This document shows, piece by piece, positions 43,822-53,373 of a stretch of DNA of 64,000 nucleotides. The DNA lies in the NCBI RefSeq assembly GCF_001544795.2, contig NZ_FCOI02000015.1, positions 62,001 through 126,000 on the forward strand, in the 5' to 3' direction. Below the pieces are notes generated by a model that was not told where the DNA came from, made no database searches, and saw only the letters and a list, made by a program, of their open reading frames with translations. Made by a program: the position numbers and the translations under genes. The stretch comes from Caballeronia temeraria. GTDB taxonomy: Bacteria; Pseudomonadota; Gammaproteobacteria; Burkholderiales; Burkholderiaceae. Position 1 is the first letter of the stretch. Each line of letters opens with the position of its first letter.

Positions 43822-44049
43822 CGGACGGCTGGTTTCGATGTTAAAAGGCGCACCGTTCGACGGTGGCGATATGGCCGGTCGTGCCGGCGAGCGGGCCTGC
43901 GGACGCCGCGGCGAAGGCCGGACATCACCGCAACCGCGGAATCTGCGATTCTACCTTTCGCCTCCCGGCGTGCGATGCAGCGCGCCCCACTTCGCCTGCG
44001 CCAACGCCGCCCGTCGCACCATCGGCTTTGCCCTACAATGCCGAGCATC

Positions 44050-45132
44050 ATGCCTGTTCACCACCTCCATCTCCTGCTGCCGTTCGCCCTGCCCTCGGCC
44101 GCAGACGCCGCCACCGCCCTGCACGGACTGGAGAGCGCGGCGCTCGACAAGCTGCTTGCCCGCGCCACGCTCGAGGAGCGGGTCATCGGCGAGGATTTTC
44201 AGCGCACGCTGCCGCACGAACGCTGGATCGCGCGGCGCTTCGACGCCGTCGCGCCCGCCGACCGGCTCTACGCCGACGACGCCCCGCTCGCGCCCTTCAT
44301 GCTGCTCGCCGACGGCGGCACGCCCGGCGATGCGTCCTGGGCGTGCATCGAGCCGGTTCACGTGCGTATCGCGCACGATCATCTGGTGCTGATCGATCCG
44401 GACACGCTCGGCGTGCACACGGAAGAAGCGCGCGCGCTGCTGCAAACCGCGCGGCCGGTGATCGAAGCGCTCGGCGTGACGCTGCAGGCGCCCACGCCGT
44501 TGCGCTGGTACGTATCGGGCGAAGCGCTGGGCACGCTCGCGGGTGCATCGCCGTTGCGCGCGACGGGACGCAACATCGAAATCTGGCTGCCGCACGAAGC
44601 CCGCACCGGCGAGCGCTCGCGCGCGTGGATGAAGCTGCAGAACGAAGTGCAGATGGCGTGGTTCGAGCATCCGCTGAACATCGAGCGCGAATCGCGCGGG
44701 CTGCCCGCGATCAATTCGATCTGGCTGCACGCACAAGGCGCGATGCGCCCCGTGACGAGCCCGTTCGCCCGCGTGATGTCCGACGCCGCGGCCACCCGCG
44801 GCCTCGCGCTCGCAGCCGGCGTGAAGCCGTCGATGCCGCCGGAGTCCTTCGCATCGCTCCCGAAAGACGATGCGCAGGGCACGACGCTCGTCGAGCTGAA
44901 TGCGTTCTCCGCGCCGTTCATCGAGCAGGACTGGGCGCGCTGGAACGCATCGCTGAAGGCGCTGGAAAGCGGCTGGTTCGCGCCCGCGCTGCAGGCGCTC
45001 GGCGACGGCTCGCTCGGCCGCCTGAGCCTCACGCTCTGCGGCGACACCGGCTCGGTCACGCTCTCGGTCACGCGCGCCGACTTGCGCAAGTTCTGGCGGC
45101 GCCGTCCGATCGCGGCGCTTTTCATCGAATAA
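44050..45132 (+). CDS. RpfE-type regulatory protein upstream of recJ
   Basis: This 360-residue protein is the conserved gene before recJ in many Beta- and Gammaproteobacteria. It is often labelled 'regulatory protein RpfE type' or 'phosphoglycerate mutase-like'. No catalytic motif is clear to me, and no signal peptide or membrane segment is present. The start ATG 44050 gives MPVHHLHLLLPFALP. A TACAAT at 44034-44039 immediately upstream resembles a -10 box, which would make the mRNA nearly leaderless. recJ starts 11 bp after its stop. Confidence 0.8.
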   Translation: MPVHHLHLLLPFALPSAADAATALHGLESAALDKLLARATLEERVIGEDFQRTLPHERWIARRFDAVAPADRLYADDAPLAPFMLLADGGTPGDASWACIEPVHVRIAHDHLVLIDPDTLGVHTEEARALLQTARPVIEALGVTLQAPTPLRWYVSGEALGTLAGASPLRATGRNIEIWLPHEARTGERSRAWMKLQNEVQMAWFEHPLNIERESRGLPAINSIWLHAQGAMRPVTSPFARVMSDAAATRGLALAAGVKPSMPPESFASLPKDDAQGTTLVELNAFSAPFIEQDWARWNASLKALESGWFAPALQALGDGSLGRLSLTLCGDTGSVTLSVTRADLRKFWRRRPIAALFIE

Positions 45133-45143
45133 GGCACTTTGCA

Positions 45144-46847
45144 ATGACGCGAATCGTTACGCGCGCTTCCTCCCCCGCCGATGCCGAAGCGCTGATGCGC
45201 CACGGCCTGCATCCTGTCATCGCGCGTCTGTACGCGTCGCGCGGCGTGACTTCGCCCGATGAAGTCGAAACCGAATTCAAGCGCCTGCACGCGCCCGCCG
45301 GCCTGAAAGGCTGCGACGACGCCGCCGTCGTGCTCGCCGATGCGCTCGCCGCGGGCCGCCGCATGCTCGTCGTCGCGGACTACGACTGCGACGGCGCAAC
45401 CGCCTGCGCGGTGGCCGTGCGCGGGCTGCGGATGTTTGGCGCGAGCATCGACTATCTCGTGCCGAACCGCTTCGAATACGGTTACGGGCTCACGCCGGAG
45501 ATCGTCGAGCTGGCGTCGCGCTCGACGTCCGGCCTGCCCGATTTGCTCATCACGGTCGATAACGGCATCGCGAGCGTCGATGGCGTCGCGGCGGCGAATG
45601 CGCTCGGCATCGACGTGCTCGTCACCGATCACCATCTGCCCGGCGACGAACTGCCCGCTGCCCGCGCGATCGTCAATCCGAATCAGCCGGGCTGCGAATT
45701 TCCAAGCAAGTGCATCGCGGGCGTGGGCGTCATGTTCTACGTGCTGCTCGCGTTGCGCGCGGAGCTGCGCCGGCGCGGCGCGTATGCCGATGGCACGCCC
45801 GAGCCGCGTCTCGACGGCCTGCTCGATCTCGTCGCGCTCGGCACCGTCGCCGATGTCGTGAAGCTCGATTGCAACAATCGCATTCTCGTCGCGCAGGGTT
45901 TGAAGCGGATTCGTTCGGGCCGGATGCAGCCGGGCATCGCCGCGCTCTTCCGCGCCGCCGGCCGCGATGCGCGCGCCGCCTCGGGCTTCGATCTCGGCTT
46001 CGCGCTCGGCCCGCGCCTGAACGCGGCGGGACGCCTGTCGGACATGTCGCTCGGCATCGAATGCCTGACGACCGACGACGTCGGCCGCGCGTGGGAACTC
46101 GCGCAGCAGCTCGACTCGATGAACCGCGAGCGCCGCGAAATCGAAGCCGGCATGCAGCAGCAGGCGCTCGCCGAACTGCAGACGATCGATCCGGGCGAGC
46201 GCGCGACGCTCACGCTCTACGACGCGAGCTGGCATCAGGGCGTGATCGGCATCGTCGCGGGGCGGCTGAAGGAGCGGTTTCACCGGCCGTCGTTCACGTT
46301 CGCGCACGCCGACGACAGCGGCACGCTCTGCAAGGGCTCCGGCCGCTCGATTCCGGGCTTTCATCTGCGCGATGCCGTCGATCTGATAGCCAAGCGCGAG
46401 CCCGGCCTCATCCACAAATTCGGCGGCCACGCGATGGCTGCGGGCCTGACGATCGCCACCGCCGACATTCCGCGCTTCACCGCCGCGTTCGAAGCGATCG
46501 GGCGCGAATGGCTGACCACGGAAGCGCTCTCGCGCACCGTCGAAACCGATGGCGAATTGGAGGACGCGTATTTCACGCCGCAATTCGTCGAAATGCTCGA
46601 CGCCGCCGTCTGGGGACAAGGCTTTCCCGCACCGACGTTTTCCGGCGAGTTCGAAGTCGCGTCGCAGGCGCTCGTGAAGGAGAAGCATCTGAAGCTGTCG
46701 CTTCTGCGCGGGCGTCAGCGCTTCAACGCGATCTGGTTCAATCACGTCGATCCGCTGCCGCCGCGCGCGACCGTCGCGTACCGGCTCGTCAGCGATTCGT
46801 GGAACGGCGTCGCGCGGGTGCAGATGATCGTCGAGCACGCGGGCTGA
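45144..46847 (+). CDS. recJ: Single-stranded-DNA-specific exonuclease RecJ
   Basis: RecJ is a 5'-3' single-strand exonuclease in recombination and mismatch repair. The 567-residue protein has the DHH motifs VVADYDCDGATA (about residue 78), LITVDNGIAS (about 134) and VTDHHLPGDE (about 159). The DHHA1 segment follows with GSGRSIPGFHL and KFGGHAMAAG (about 395-430), then the OB fold. The ATG at 45144 is 11 bp after the rpfE-like stop, so the two form an operon. Confidence 0.97.
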   Translation: MTRIVTRASSPADAEALMRHGLHPVIARLYASRGVTSPDEVETEFKRLHAPAGLKGCDDAAVVLADALAAGRRMLVVADYDCDGATACAVAVRGLRMFGASIDYLVPNRFEYGYGLTPEIVELASRSTSGLPDLLITVDNGIASVDGVAAANALGIDVLVTDHHLPGDELPAARAIVNPNQPGCEFPSKCIAGVGVMFYVLLALRAELRRRGAYADGTPEPRLDGLLDLVALGTVADVVKLDCNNRILVAQGLKRIRSGRMQPGIAALFRAAGRDARAASGFDLGFALGPRLNAAGRLSDMSLGIECLTTDDVGRAWELAQQLDSMNRERREIEAGMQQQALAELQTIDPGERATLTLYDASWHQGVIGIVAGRLKERFHRPSFTFAHADDSGTLCKGSGRSIPGFHLRDAVDLIAKREPGLIHKFGGHAMAAGLTIATADIPRFTAAFEAIGREWLTTEALSRTVETDGELEDAYFTPQFVEMLDAAVWGQGFPAPTFSGEFEVASQALVKEKHLKLSLLRGRQRFNAIWFNHVDPLPPRATVAYRLVSDSWNGVARVQMIVEHAG

Positions 46848-46871
46848 ACGGGCGTAAGGCACGCAGGGCAC

Positions 46872-46890
46872 GCCGAATCCAGAATTCGGC
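46872..46890 (+). repeat. Hairpin after recJ
   Basis: GCCGAAT (46872-46878) and ATTCGGC (46884-46890) form a 7-bp stem with a 5-nt loop, 24 bp after the recJ stop. There is no T-run, so termination would be weak at best. Confidence 0.4.
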
Positions 46891-46899
46891 CTCGTCTCA

Positions 46900-46929
46900 T
46901 TGATCGACGTATTTCGATCGCCTTAGGAT
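46900..46929 (+). promoter_or_regulatory. Candidate promoter for the DUF5672 gene
   Basis: TTGATC (46900-46905) and TAGGAT (46924-46929) are 18 bp apart; each matches 4 of 6 consensus bases. It would give a leader of about 43 nt. Weak prediction. Confidence 0.3.
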
Positions 46930-46978
46930 CACGGGGGTCAAAACCAGGGAAACGCCCACACGGTCTGCCCCGATCCTC

Positions 46979-47851
46979 ATGCCAACAAATAAAATCGATC
47001 TACGCAACGTCACACTGTGCTCGGTGGACTGCCTGAACCCCATCCTCGCATCGAGAGCGCTGACTCTTTCGGAGCATCACTGCCGGTTCGGTGAGACGCT
47101 CCTGCTCACGGACAAGCCGATCGATACCCATGCCCGACTCGTTTCCATCCCCTCTATTCGTTCGACGGCGGAATACAGCGCCTTCATCCTGAAAAAACTC
47201 GCCGGCTATATCAGCACGCCTTGGGTGCTCATCGTTCAATGGGACGGGTTCGTTCTGGATGGCGCAGCATGGACGGACGACTTTCTCGAATACGACTACA
47301 TCGGCGCGCGCTGGCCTCAGCATCACGATGGCATGGCCGTGGGAAACGGCGGATTTTCGCTGCGTTCGACCCGGCTCTTGAACATTCTGGCAACGGACCC
47401 ACGATTCCAACCGCGTCCGAAAGCCGGCGAAGACGAACTCATCGGCCGGGATTTTCGCCCGGCGCTCGAAAGGGAATATGGGATTCGCTTCGCGCCGGAA
47501 AGCCTCGCCGACCGATTTTCAGTCGAGTTGTCCGAATCCGCCGGTCCGACATTTGGCTTTCACGGGCTATTCAACATGCATCGCTTTGTCGATTCCGACG
47601 AAATCCGGTTCATCGCGCAAAACGCTGACCCCGCCACGGTCGTTTCGGGCGAATTCATCGGACTATGCTTCCGATGTCTCCTATCGGGCCACGCCGCCGC
47701 CGCACGCGAAATCTATGCGCGATTGCGAGAGCAGGTTCATCCGCGAGAAATCGAAGCAGTCCTTGCCCACAACGGCCTTAGCCAGCCGGAGGCCGAGGAA
47801 CACGTCGCATTTTGCGAATCCATGCTCGCTCGCGCCCCGATCGCAGGCTGA
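46979..47851 (+). CDS. DUF5672 family protein (putative glycosyltransferase-like)
   Basis: This 290-residue protein carries the DUF5672 hallmark WVLIVQWDGFVLDGAAWTDD followed by YDYIGARWPQ and VGNGGFSLRS (about residues 80-125). These elements resemble GT-A glycosyltransferases used in surface polysaccharide clusters. Donor and acceptor are unknown. Codon use is less GC-biased than in recJ and prfB on either side. The gene has its own possible promoter and splits a usually compact recJ-prfB neighbourhood, which suggests gain by transfer. The ATG at 46979 lacks a strong ribosome site. Confidence 0.8.
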   Translation: MPTNKIDLRNVTLCSVDCLNPILASRALTLSEHHCRFGETLLLTDKPIDTHARLVSIPSIRSTAEYSAFILKKLAGYISTPWVLIVQWDGFVLDGAAWTDDFLEYDYIGARWPQHHDGMAVGNGGFSLRSTRLLNILATDPRFQPRPKAGEDELIGRDFRPALEREYGIRFAPESLADRFSVELSESAGPTFGFHGLFNMHRFVDSDEIRFIAQNADPATVVSGEFIGLCFRCLLSGHAAAAREIYARLREQVHPREIEAVLAHNGLSQPEAEEHVAFCESMLARAPIAG

Positions 47852-47962
47852 GGCAACACGCGTCACAAGCGCGACCGCCCCACCGAAGGCCGGCGCTGCG
47901 CGCGCGGACGTAACGAGTCGATCGGCTATAATTTCATCTTTTTACGAAGCCGAAGATCGACA

Positions 47963-49067
47963 ATGGAAGCGGAACGTCTCAACGCGATCGAAAGCCTTCT
48001 GGCCGACCTGCGCCGCCGCGCGGGCGAGCTACGGGGGTATCTTTGACTACGACGCCAAGTCCGCGCGTCTAGCCGAAGTCAATAAAGAACTCGAAGATCC
48101 GAACGTCTGGAACGACTCGAAGAACGCCCAGGCGCTCGGTCGCGAAAAGAAGCTGCTCGACGGCGTGGTGTCCACGCTCACCGCCCTCGACAACGACCTG
48201 CGCGACGCGAACGAACTGTTCGACATGGCGCGCGAGGAAGACGACGAGGACACGCTCGTCGCGTCCGAATCCGACGCTGACGCCTTGCGCCTGCGCGTCG
48301 AGGACATGGAATTCCGCCGGATGTTCTCGAACCCGGCCGACCCGAACAACTGCTTCATCGACATTCAGGCGGGCGCCGGCGGCACCGAAGCGTGCGACTG
48401 GGCGTCCATGCTGCTGCGCCAGTACTTGCGCTACTGCGAGCGCAAGGGCTTCAAGACCGAAGTGCTCGAAGAGTCCGAAGGCGACGTCGCCGGCATCAAG
48501 AGCGCGACGATCAAGGTCGAAGGCGAATACGCGTACGGTTATCTGCGCACGGAAACAGGCATTCACCGCCTCGTGCGCAAGTCGCCGTTCGATTCGTCGG
48601 GCGGACGCCATACGTCGTTCTCGTCGGTGTTCGTGTATCCGGAAATCGACGATTCGATCGAAATCGAGATCAATCCCGCCGATATCCGCACGGACACGTA
48701 CCGCGCATCGGGCGCGGGCGGCCAGCACATCAACAAGACGGACTCCGCCGTGCGTCTCACGCACGCGCCCACGGGCATCGTCGTGCAGTGCCAGAACGAC
48801 CGCTCGCAGCACCGCAACCGCGCGGAAGCCATGCAGATGCTGAAGGCGCGTCTCTACGAATTCGAAATGCGCAAGCGCCAGGCGGAACAGGACAAGCTCG
48901 AATCGAGCAAGACCGATGTGGGCTGGGGCCATCAGATCCGCTCCTACGTGCTCGACCAGAGCCGCGTGAAGGACCTGCGCACCAACGTGGAAATGAGCAA
49001 CACGCGCGCCGTGCTCGACGGCGACCTCGACGACTTCATCAGCGCGAGCCTGAAACAGGGCGTTTAA
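47963..49067 (+). CDS. prfB: Peptide chain release factor 2, with programmed +1 frameshift
   Basis: RF2 terminates translation at UGA and UAA. The gene is read in two frames: codons 1-27 from ATG 47963 end at an in-frame TGA (48044-48046). A +1 shift that skips T48044 continues in the frame from GAC 48045 to the stop at 49067, giving 367 residues. The SPF codon-recognition motif is in RKSPFDSSGGR and the catalytic GGQ in GAGGQHINKTDSA. Because RF2 is needed to stop at this TGA, the shift autoregulates its own level. lysS follows by 78 bp. Confidence 0.97.
48031..48047 (+). promoter_or_regulatory. prfB programmed +1 frameshift site
   Basis: The sequence ACGGGGGTATCTTTGAC contains a Shine-Dalgarno-like GGGGG three bases before the slippery CTT-TGA-C. 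This is essentially the same arrangement as in E. coli prfB. The annotated product must join 47963..48043 to 48045..49067. Confidence 0.95.
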
Positions 49068-49145
49068 ATCGCCGGCGCGGGTATCGAATTTCGATATCCG
49101 CGTTTTCAATTCAGCTCGCCTCGCATCAAAAAGCCACAAATCATC

Positions 49146-50684
49146 ATGACCGAATCGACCCAACCGGCGACTCAACCGGGCGCCGCTCCCGAACTGGAAG
49201 AGAACCAGATCATCGCCGAGCGGCGCGACAAGCTGCGCTCGCTGCGCGAGCAAGGCATTGCCTATCCGAACGATTTCCGCCCGACGCATCAGGCCGCCGC
49301 GCTGCAGAGCGAATACGCCGAGACGGACAAAGACGCGCTCGAAGCGAATGCCCTGCCCGTTGCGATCGCCGGCCGGATGATGCTCAAGCGCGTGATGGGC
49401 AAGGCCAGCTTCGCGACGGTTCAGGACGGCAGCGGCCAGATCCAGTTCTTCGTGACGCCCGCCGATGTCGGCGCCGAAACGTACGACGCCTTCAAAAAGT
49501 GGGACCTGGGCGACATCATCGCCGCAAAGGGCGTGCTGTTTCGCACGAACAAGGGCGAGCTGTCGGTGCGCTGCACGGAACTGCGACTGCTCTCGAAGGC
49601 GCTGCGTCCGCTGCCGGACAAGTTCCACGGCCTCGCCGATCAGGAAATGCGCTATCGCCAGCGCTACGTCGACCTGATCGTCACGCCGGAATCGCGCAAC
49701 ACGTTCATGGCGCGCACGAAGGCCGTCACGTCGATCCGCAATTTCATGGCGCAGGCCAGCTTCATGGAAGTCGAAACGCCGATGCTGCACCCGATTCCGG
49801 GCGGCGCGGCGGCCAAGCCGTTCACCACGCATCACAACGCGCTCGACATGCAGATGTTTCTGCGTATCGCGCCGGAGCTGTATCTGAAGCGGCTGATCGT
49901 CGGCGGCTTCGAGCGCGTGTTCGAGATCAACCGTAACTTCCGGAACGAAGGCGTATCGCCGCGTCACAATCCGGAATTCACGATGATGGAGTTCTACGCC
50001 GCGTACACCGATTACCGCTGGCTGATGGACTTCACCGAGCAGTTGATCCGCCAGGCCGCGATCGATGCGCTCGGCACCGCGACCATCACGTATCAGGGGC
50101 GCGAGCTCGATCTCGCGAAGCCGTTCCATCGTCTGACGATCAATCAGGCGATCCAGAAGTACGCGCCGCAGTACACCGACGCGCAGTTGTCCGATGCCGC
50201 GTTCCTGCGCACGGAACTGAAGAAGTTCGGCGTCGATACGGCGCAGCCCGCTTTCCTGAACGCGGGCGTCGGTTCGCTGCAGTTGGCGCTGTTCGAAGAG
50301 ACGGCGGAGTCGCAGTTGTGGGAGCCGACGTATATCGTCGATTACCCGATCGAAGTGTCGCCCCTCGCGCGCGCGTCGGATTCGGTGCCGGGCATCACCG
50401 AGCGCTTCGAGCTTTTCATTACGGGCCGCGAGATCGCCAATGGTTTCTCGGAGTTGAACGATCCGGAAGATCAGGCCGCGCGCTTCCAGAAGCAGGTCGA
50501 CCAGAAGGACGCCGGCGACGAGGAAGCGATGTACTTCGACGCCGACTACATCCGCGCGCTCGAATACGGCATGCCGCCGACGGGCGGTTGCGGCATCGGC
50601 ATCGATCGTCTGGTCATGTTGCTGACCGACAGCCCGAGCATCCGCGATGTGATTCTGTTCCCGCATCTGCGTCGCGAAGACTGA
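49146..50684 (+). CDS. lysS: Lysyl-tRNA synthetase (class II)
   Basis: LysRS charges tRNA-Lys. The 512-residue protein has an N-terminal OB anticodon-binding domain (about residues 75-190). The class II catalytic core follows with motif 2 FRNEGVSPRHNPEFTMMEFY (about 268) and motif 3 GCGIGIDRLVMLLTD (about 480). Length and motif order are standard. A terminator follows, closing the prfB-lysS unit. Confidence 0.97.
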   Translation: MTESTQPATQPGAAPELEENQIIAERRDKLRSLREQGIAYPNDFRPTHQAAALQSEYAETDKDALEANALPVAIAGRMMLKRVMGKASFATVQDGSGQIQFFVTPADVGAETYDAFKKWDLGDIIAAKGVLFRTNKGELSVRCTELRLLSKALRPLPDKFHGLADQEMRYRQRYVDLIVTPESRNTFMARTKAVTSIRNFMAQASFMEVETPMLHPIPGGAAAKPFTTHHNALDMQMFLRIAPELYLKRLIVGGFERVFEINRNFRNEGVSPRHNPEFTMMEFYAAYTDYRWLMDFTEQLIRQAAIDALGTATITYQGRELDLAKPFHRLTINQAIQKYAPQYTDAQLSDAAFLRTELKKFGVDTAQPAFLNAGVGSLQLALFEETAESQLWEPTYIVDYPIEVSPLARASDSVPGITERFELFITGREIANGFSELNDPEDQAARFQKQVDQKDAGDEEAMYFDADYIRALEYGMPPTGGCGIGIDRLVMLLTDSPSIRDVILFPHLRRED

Positions 50685-50706
50685 GTTTTACCGCTCGCCT
50701 CTACCG

Positions 50707-50737
50707 AAAAGCGCGCCCTTTGCGGCGCGCTTTTTTT
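50707..50737 (+). terminator. Rho-independent terminator after lysS
   Basis: GCGCGCC (50711-50717) and GGCGCGC (50724-50730) form the stem, extended by A-T pairs, with seven T after it. It lies about 25 bp after the lysS stop. Confidence 0.9.
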
Positions 50738-50968
50738 CGTCAAGGCGCTCCTTGTTGTAACGGCTGGTAAAAGTTTCACGGCAATTCCGGTGCCGATCCC
50801 GTGCTCCGCCGCGCCCTTGCGGTTGGCATCGCTCGTGCTTATATCGACACGGATCAAGTCCGCGAAATTGTTACAAGCCGAAAAAGCGGAGATTTCGGGA
50901 TTGCTCCAGAATGAGATGACAGCCGACATGGGTAGCGGCAACTCGCCTCGAAACGGAGGTTCGACAAA

Positions 50969-51730
50969 ATGGATAACGGAACCAGCAAACTCAGCACGTC
51001 GCCCTCTTCCGGCGGCGCTCAACCGCCGCAACGTCGGCTGCATCCGCTCATCGCTACGGCGGCGGGTGCGGTTATCGTCGCGAGCCTCGTGGCTACGGCC
51101 GCGATGACGGGGCTATTCCCGAAGGCCTCGAGCAATTCTGCGCAGAATCCGCAGACGCAGACGGCCGCGGTCGCGCAGCAGCCGGTGGTGGATTCCGCCG
51201 CGCCTAGCCCCGCGCAGCAACAACAGGCTGCCGCTGAACAGCGGGCGGCAGAGCAACAGCAGGCGGCGCAACAGCAAGCCGCCGCGCAACAGGCCGCGGC
51301 ACAGCAAGCCGCGCAGCAGCAGGCGCAACAAGCGCCGGCCCAACCGCAGCCCGCGCAGCCATCGTATGCGCAGCAACCGCCGCAGCATCCCGCGTATTGT
51401 TCGACTTGCGGCACCGTCGAATCCATTTCGGCCATCAAGCATGAAGGGCACGGAACGGGGATCGGCGCCGTCGGTGGCGCGGTGGCGGGCGGTGTCGTCG
51501 GCAATCAGTTCGGGCGCGGGGGCGGCCGTACCGCGATGACGCTCCTCGGCGCGCTCGGCGGCGGTCTGGCGGGCAATTCGGTCGAGAAGCATATCCGCAG
51601 CGAAACCGATTATTCGGTGCACGTGCGGATGGAAAACGGCAAGACGCGCACCTTCACGTATAAGAATGCCCCACCGTTCCAGCAAGGCGAACGCGTGCAC
51701 ATTCAGAACGGTACGCTGGTCGCGGGTTGA
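50969..51730 (+). CDS. Glycine-zipper 2TM-domain envelope protein
   Basis: This 253-residue protein has an N-terminal membrane anchor (residues 25-50, LIATAAGAVIVASLVATAAM) and a long Gln/Ala-rich linker (about 75-130). The C-terminal glycine-zipper 2TM domain (GTGIGAVGGAVAGGVVGNQ, about 157-205) ends in a small beta segment (VHVRMENGKTRTFTY). This resembles SlyB/PcP-type 17-kDa surface antigens, but the anchor is a transmembrane helix rather than a lipobox. CGGAGG sits 8 nt before ATG 50969. The 284 bp upstream hold no gene. Confidence 0.87.
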   Translation: MDNGTSKLSTSPSSGGAQPPQRRLHPLIATAAGAVIVASLVATAAMTGLFPKASSNSAQNPQTQTAAVAQQPVVDSAAPSPAQQQQAAAEQRAAEQQQAAQQQAAAQQAAAQQAAQQQAQQAPAQPQPAQPSYAQQPPQHPAYCSTCGTVESISAIKHEGHGTGIGAVGGAVAGGVVGNQFGRGGGRTAMTLLGALGGGLAGNSVEKHIRSETDYSVHVRMENGKTRTFTYKNAPPFQQGERVHIQNGTLVAG

Positions 51731-51755
51731 TCGACGACACGTGCCAAGAAGCAAA

Positions 51756-51788
51756 AAAGGCGGCAAACCTTCACCGGTTGCCGCCTTT
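51756..51788. terminator. Bidirectional terminator between convergent genes
   Basis: AAAGGCGGCAA (51756-51766) pairs with TTGCCGCCTTT (51778-51788). A/T runs flank it on both sides. It lies between the glycine-zipper gene and pssA. Confidence 0.85.
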
Positions 51789-51811
51789 CTTCTGTTCGCA
51801 CGTTGCTGGCT

Positions 51812-52678
51812 CTAATGCTCCCGCTGCGAACTGCGCGCCGGATTCTGTCTGCCGCGAACCGCGAGATAGCCCCACCAGATATAGCCCGAAAAGCCGTACA
51901 GCACGAACAGGCAGAACAGCATGACCGGCGGATCCGACGACACCAGCACGAACGCCATCACAACCAGCAGCACGCCCGCGAACGGCACGCGATATCTCAC
52001 GTCGAGCGCCTTGCCGCTGTAGAACGGCGCGTTCGACACCATCGTCACGCCCGCGTAGATGGTGAGCGCGAACGCGACCCACGGCAACCACACGAGCTTG
52101 AGCGGCACGCGGTTATCGGTCGCGAGCCACACGAAGCCGGCGATCAGCGCCGCCGCAGCCGGCGACGGCAAGCCCTGGAAGTACCGCTTGTCGACTACGC
52201 CGACATTCGTATTGAAGCGCGCGAGCCTCAACGCCGCGCCCGAGCAATACACGAACGCCGCGAGCCAGCCCCAGCGCCCGAGGTCCTTCAACACCCATTC
52301 GTACATCACGAGCGCCGGCGCCACGCCGAACGACACCATGTCCGAGAGGCTGTCGAACTGCTCGCCGAACGCGCTCTGCGTATGCGTCATGCGCGCGACG
52401 CGGCCATCCATGCCGTCGAGCACCATCGCGACGAAAATAGCGATCGCCGCGATCTCGAAGCGCACGTTCATCGCCTGAACGACGGCGAAGAAGCCGCAGA
52501 AAAGCGCGGCCGTGGTGAACGCGTTGGGCAACAGATAAATGCCGCGCTTTCTCAGGAATTGCTGCCGCTTCGCGCGCCGCGTCTCCACGGCGCCGACGTC
52601 CTGCGCGGCCTTGTTGCGGCGGAACGCGCGCGGAGGCGACGCGTTCGCGCGATTACGGCGCGGTTTGAATGCCGCCAT
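51812..52678 (-). CDS. pssA: CDP-diacylglycerol-serine O-phosphatidyltransferase
   Basis: PssA makes phosphatidylserine from CDP-diacylglycerol and serine in the inner membrane. The 288-residue protein has about eight helices. The CDP-alcohol phosphotransferase motif D-G-x2-D-G-R-x-A-R...G...D...D is seen in DGMDGRVARMTH and EQFDSLSD (about residues 88-115). The first ~45 residues are basic and soluble. GGAGGA sits 5 nt before ATG 52678. psd ends 13 bp upstream, so the pair forms the phosphatidylethanolamine pathway. Confidence 0.95.
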   Translation of the reverse strand: MAAFKPRRNRANASPPRAFRRNKAAQDVGAVETRRAKRQQFLRKRGIYLLPNAFTTAALFCGFFAVVQAMNVRFEIAAIAIFVAMVLDGMDGRVARMTHTQSAFGEQFDSLSDMVSFGVAPALVMYEWVLKDLGRWGWLAAFVYCSGAALRLARFNTNVGVVDKRYFQGLPSPAAAALIAGFVWLATDNRVPLKLVWLPWVAFALTIYAGVTMVSNAPFYSGKALDVRYRVPFAGVLLVVMAFVLVSSDPPVMLFCLFVLYGFSGYIWWGYLAVRGRQNPARSSQREH

Positions 52679-52691
52679 CGGGTCCTCCGCG

Positions 52692-53336
52692 TTATTCCGC
52701 GAATTCGGCGAGGATCGTCGACGAAGCCGAAACCTTCTCGCCGATCGACACACGCGGGCGGCTGCCCACCGGCAAATATACGTCGACGCGCGATCCGAAG
52801 CGGATGAAACCATAGCGCTGGCCGCGCGTGAGCGGCTCGCCCACATGCACGTAGCAGAGAATGCGTCGCGCGATGAGACCGGCGATCTGCACCGACGTCA
52901 CCGTATGCCCGCCCGCCGTCTGCAGCACGACCGCGTTGCGCTCGTTCTCGGTCGACGCTTTATCGACGGCTGCGTTCAGGTACGCGCCCGGAAAGTACTG
53001 CACCTTCGTGATGGCGCCGTCCACCGGCGAGCGCTGCGAGTGCACGTTGAACACGTTCATGAACACGCTGATCTTGAGCGCTTCGCGGCCCGCGTACGGA
53101 TCGTGCGCGGTTTCCACCGCGACAATGCGGCCATCCGCCGGACACAGCACCGCATTGGGCTGAGTCGGAATGGGGCGCGCCGGATCGCGGAAGAACTGGA
53201 CGACGAAAATCACGATCAGCCAGAAGATCCAGGCGAAGCCGAAGCCGCCCACCGCCTGCACGAGGATGGCGAGAACGGCCGCGATGGCGATGAACGGCCA
53301 GCCTTCGCGGGCAATGATCGGATGAGGATAGTTCAT
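52692..53336 (-). CDS. psd: Phosphatidylserine decarboxylase (short, PSD-A type)
   Basis: Psd converts phosphatidylserine to phosphatidylethanolamine. It is made as a proenzyme that self-cleaves to give a pyruvoyl group. The 214-residue protein has a membrane helix at residues 15-48 (GWPFIAIAAVLAILV). The cleavage motif G-S lies in IRFGSRVDVYLP (about 178), the variant used by the short family. NVFNVHSQRSPVDG holds the conserved His. It is 13 bp upstream of pssA on the same strand. Confidence 0.95.
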   Translation of the reverse strand: MNYPHPIIAREGWPFIAIAAVLAILVQAVGGFGFAWIFWLIVIFVVQFFRDPARPIPTQPNAVLCPADGRIVAVETAHDPYAGREALKISVFMNVFNVHSQRSPVDGAITKVQYFPGAYLNAAVDKASTENERNAVVLQTAGGHTVTSVQIAGLIARRILCYVHVGEPLTRGQRYGFIRFGSRVDVYLPVGSRPRVSIGEKVSASSTILAEFAE

Positions 53337-53373
53337 GAACGGGTTGTGTGTTTATAAAAACCGTAGGATAGCA

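Noticed and set aside
47478..48044. In-frame N-terminal extension of prfB
   Set aside because: Most of it lies in another frame of the DUF5672 gene. The real 5' end is the 27-codon frame starting at 47963, joined by the +1 shift.
51170..51370. Gln/Ala repeat tract as a possible CRISPR or tandem repeat array
   Set aside because: The repeats are short codon-level CAG/GCG runs inside a protein linker, with no spacers and no fixed repeat length.
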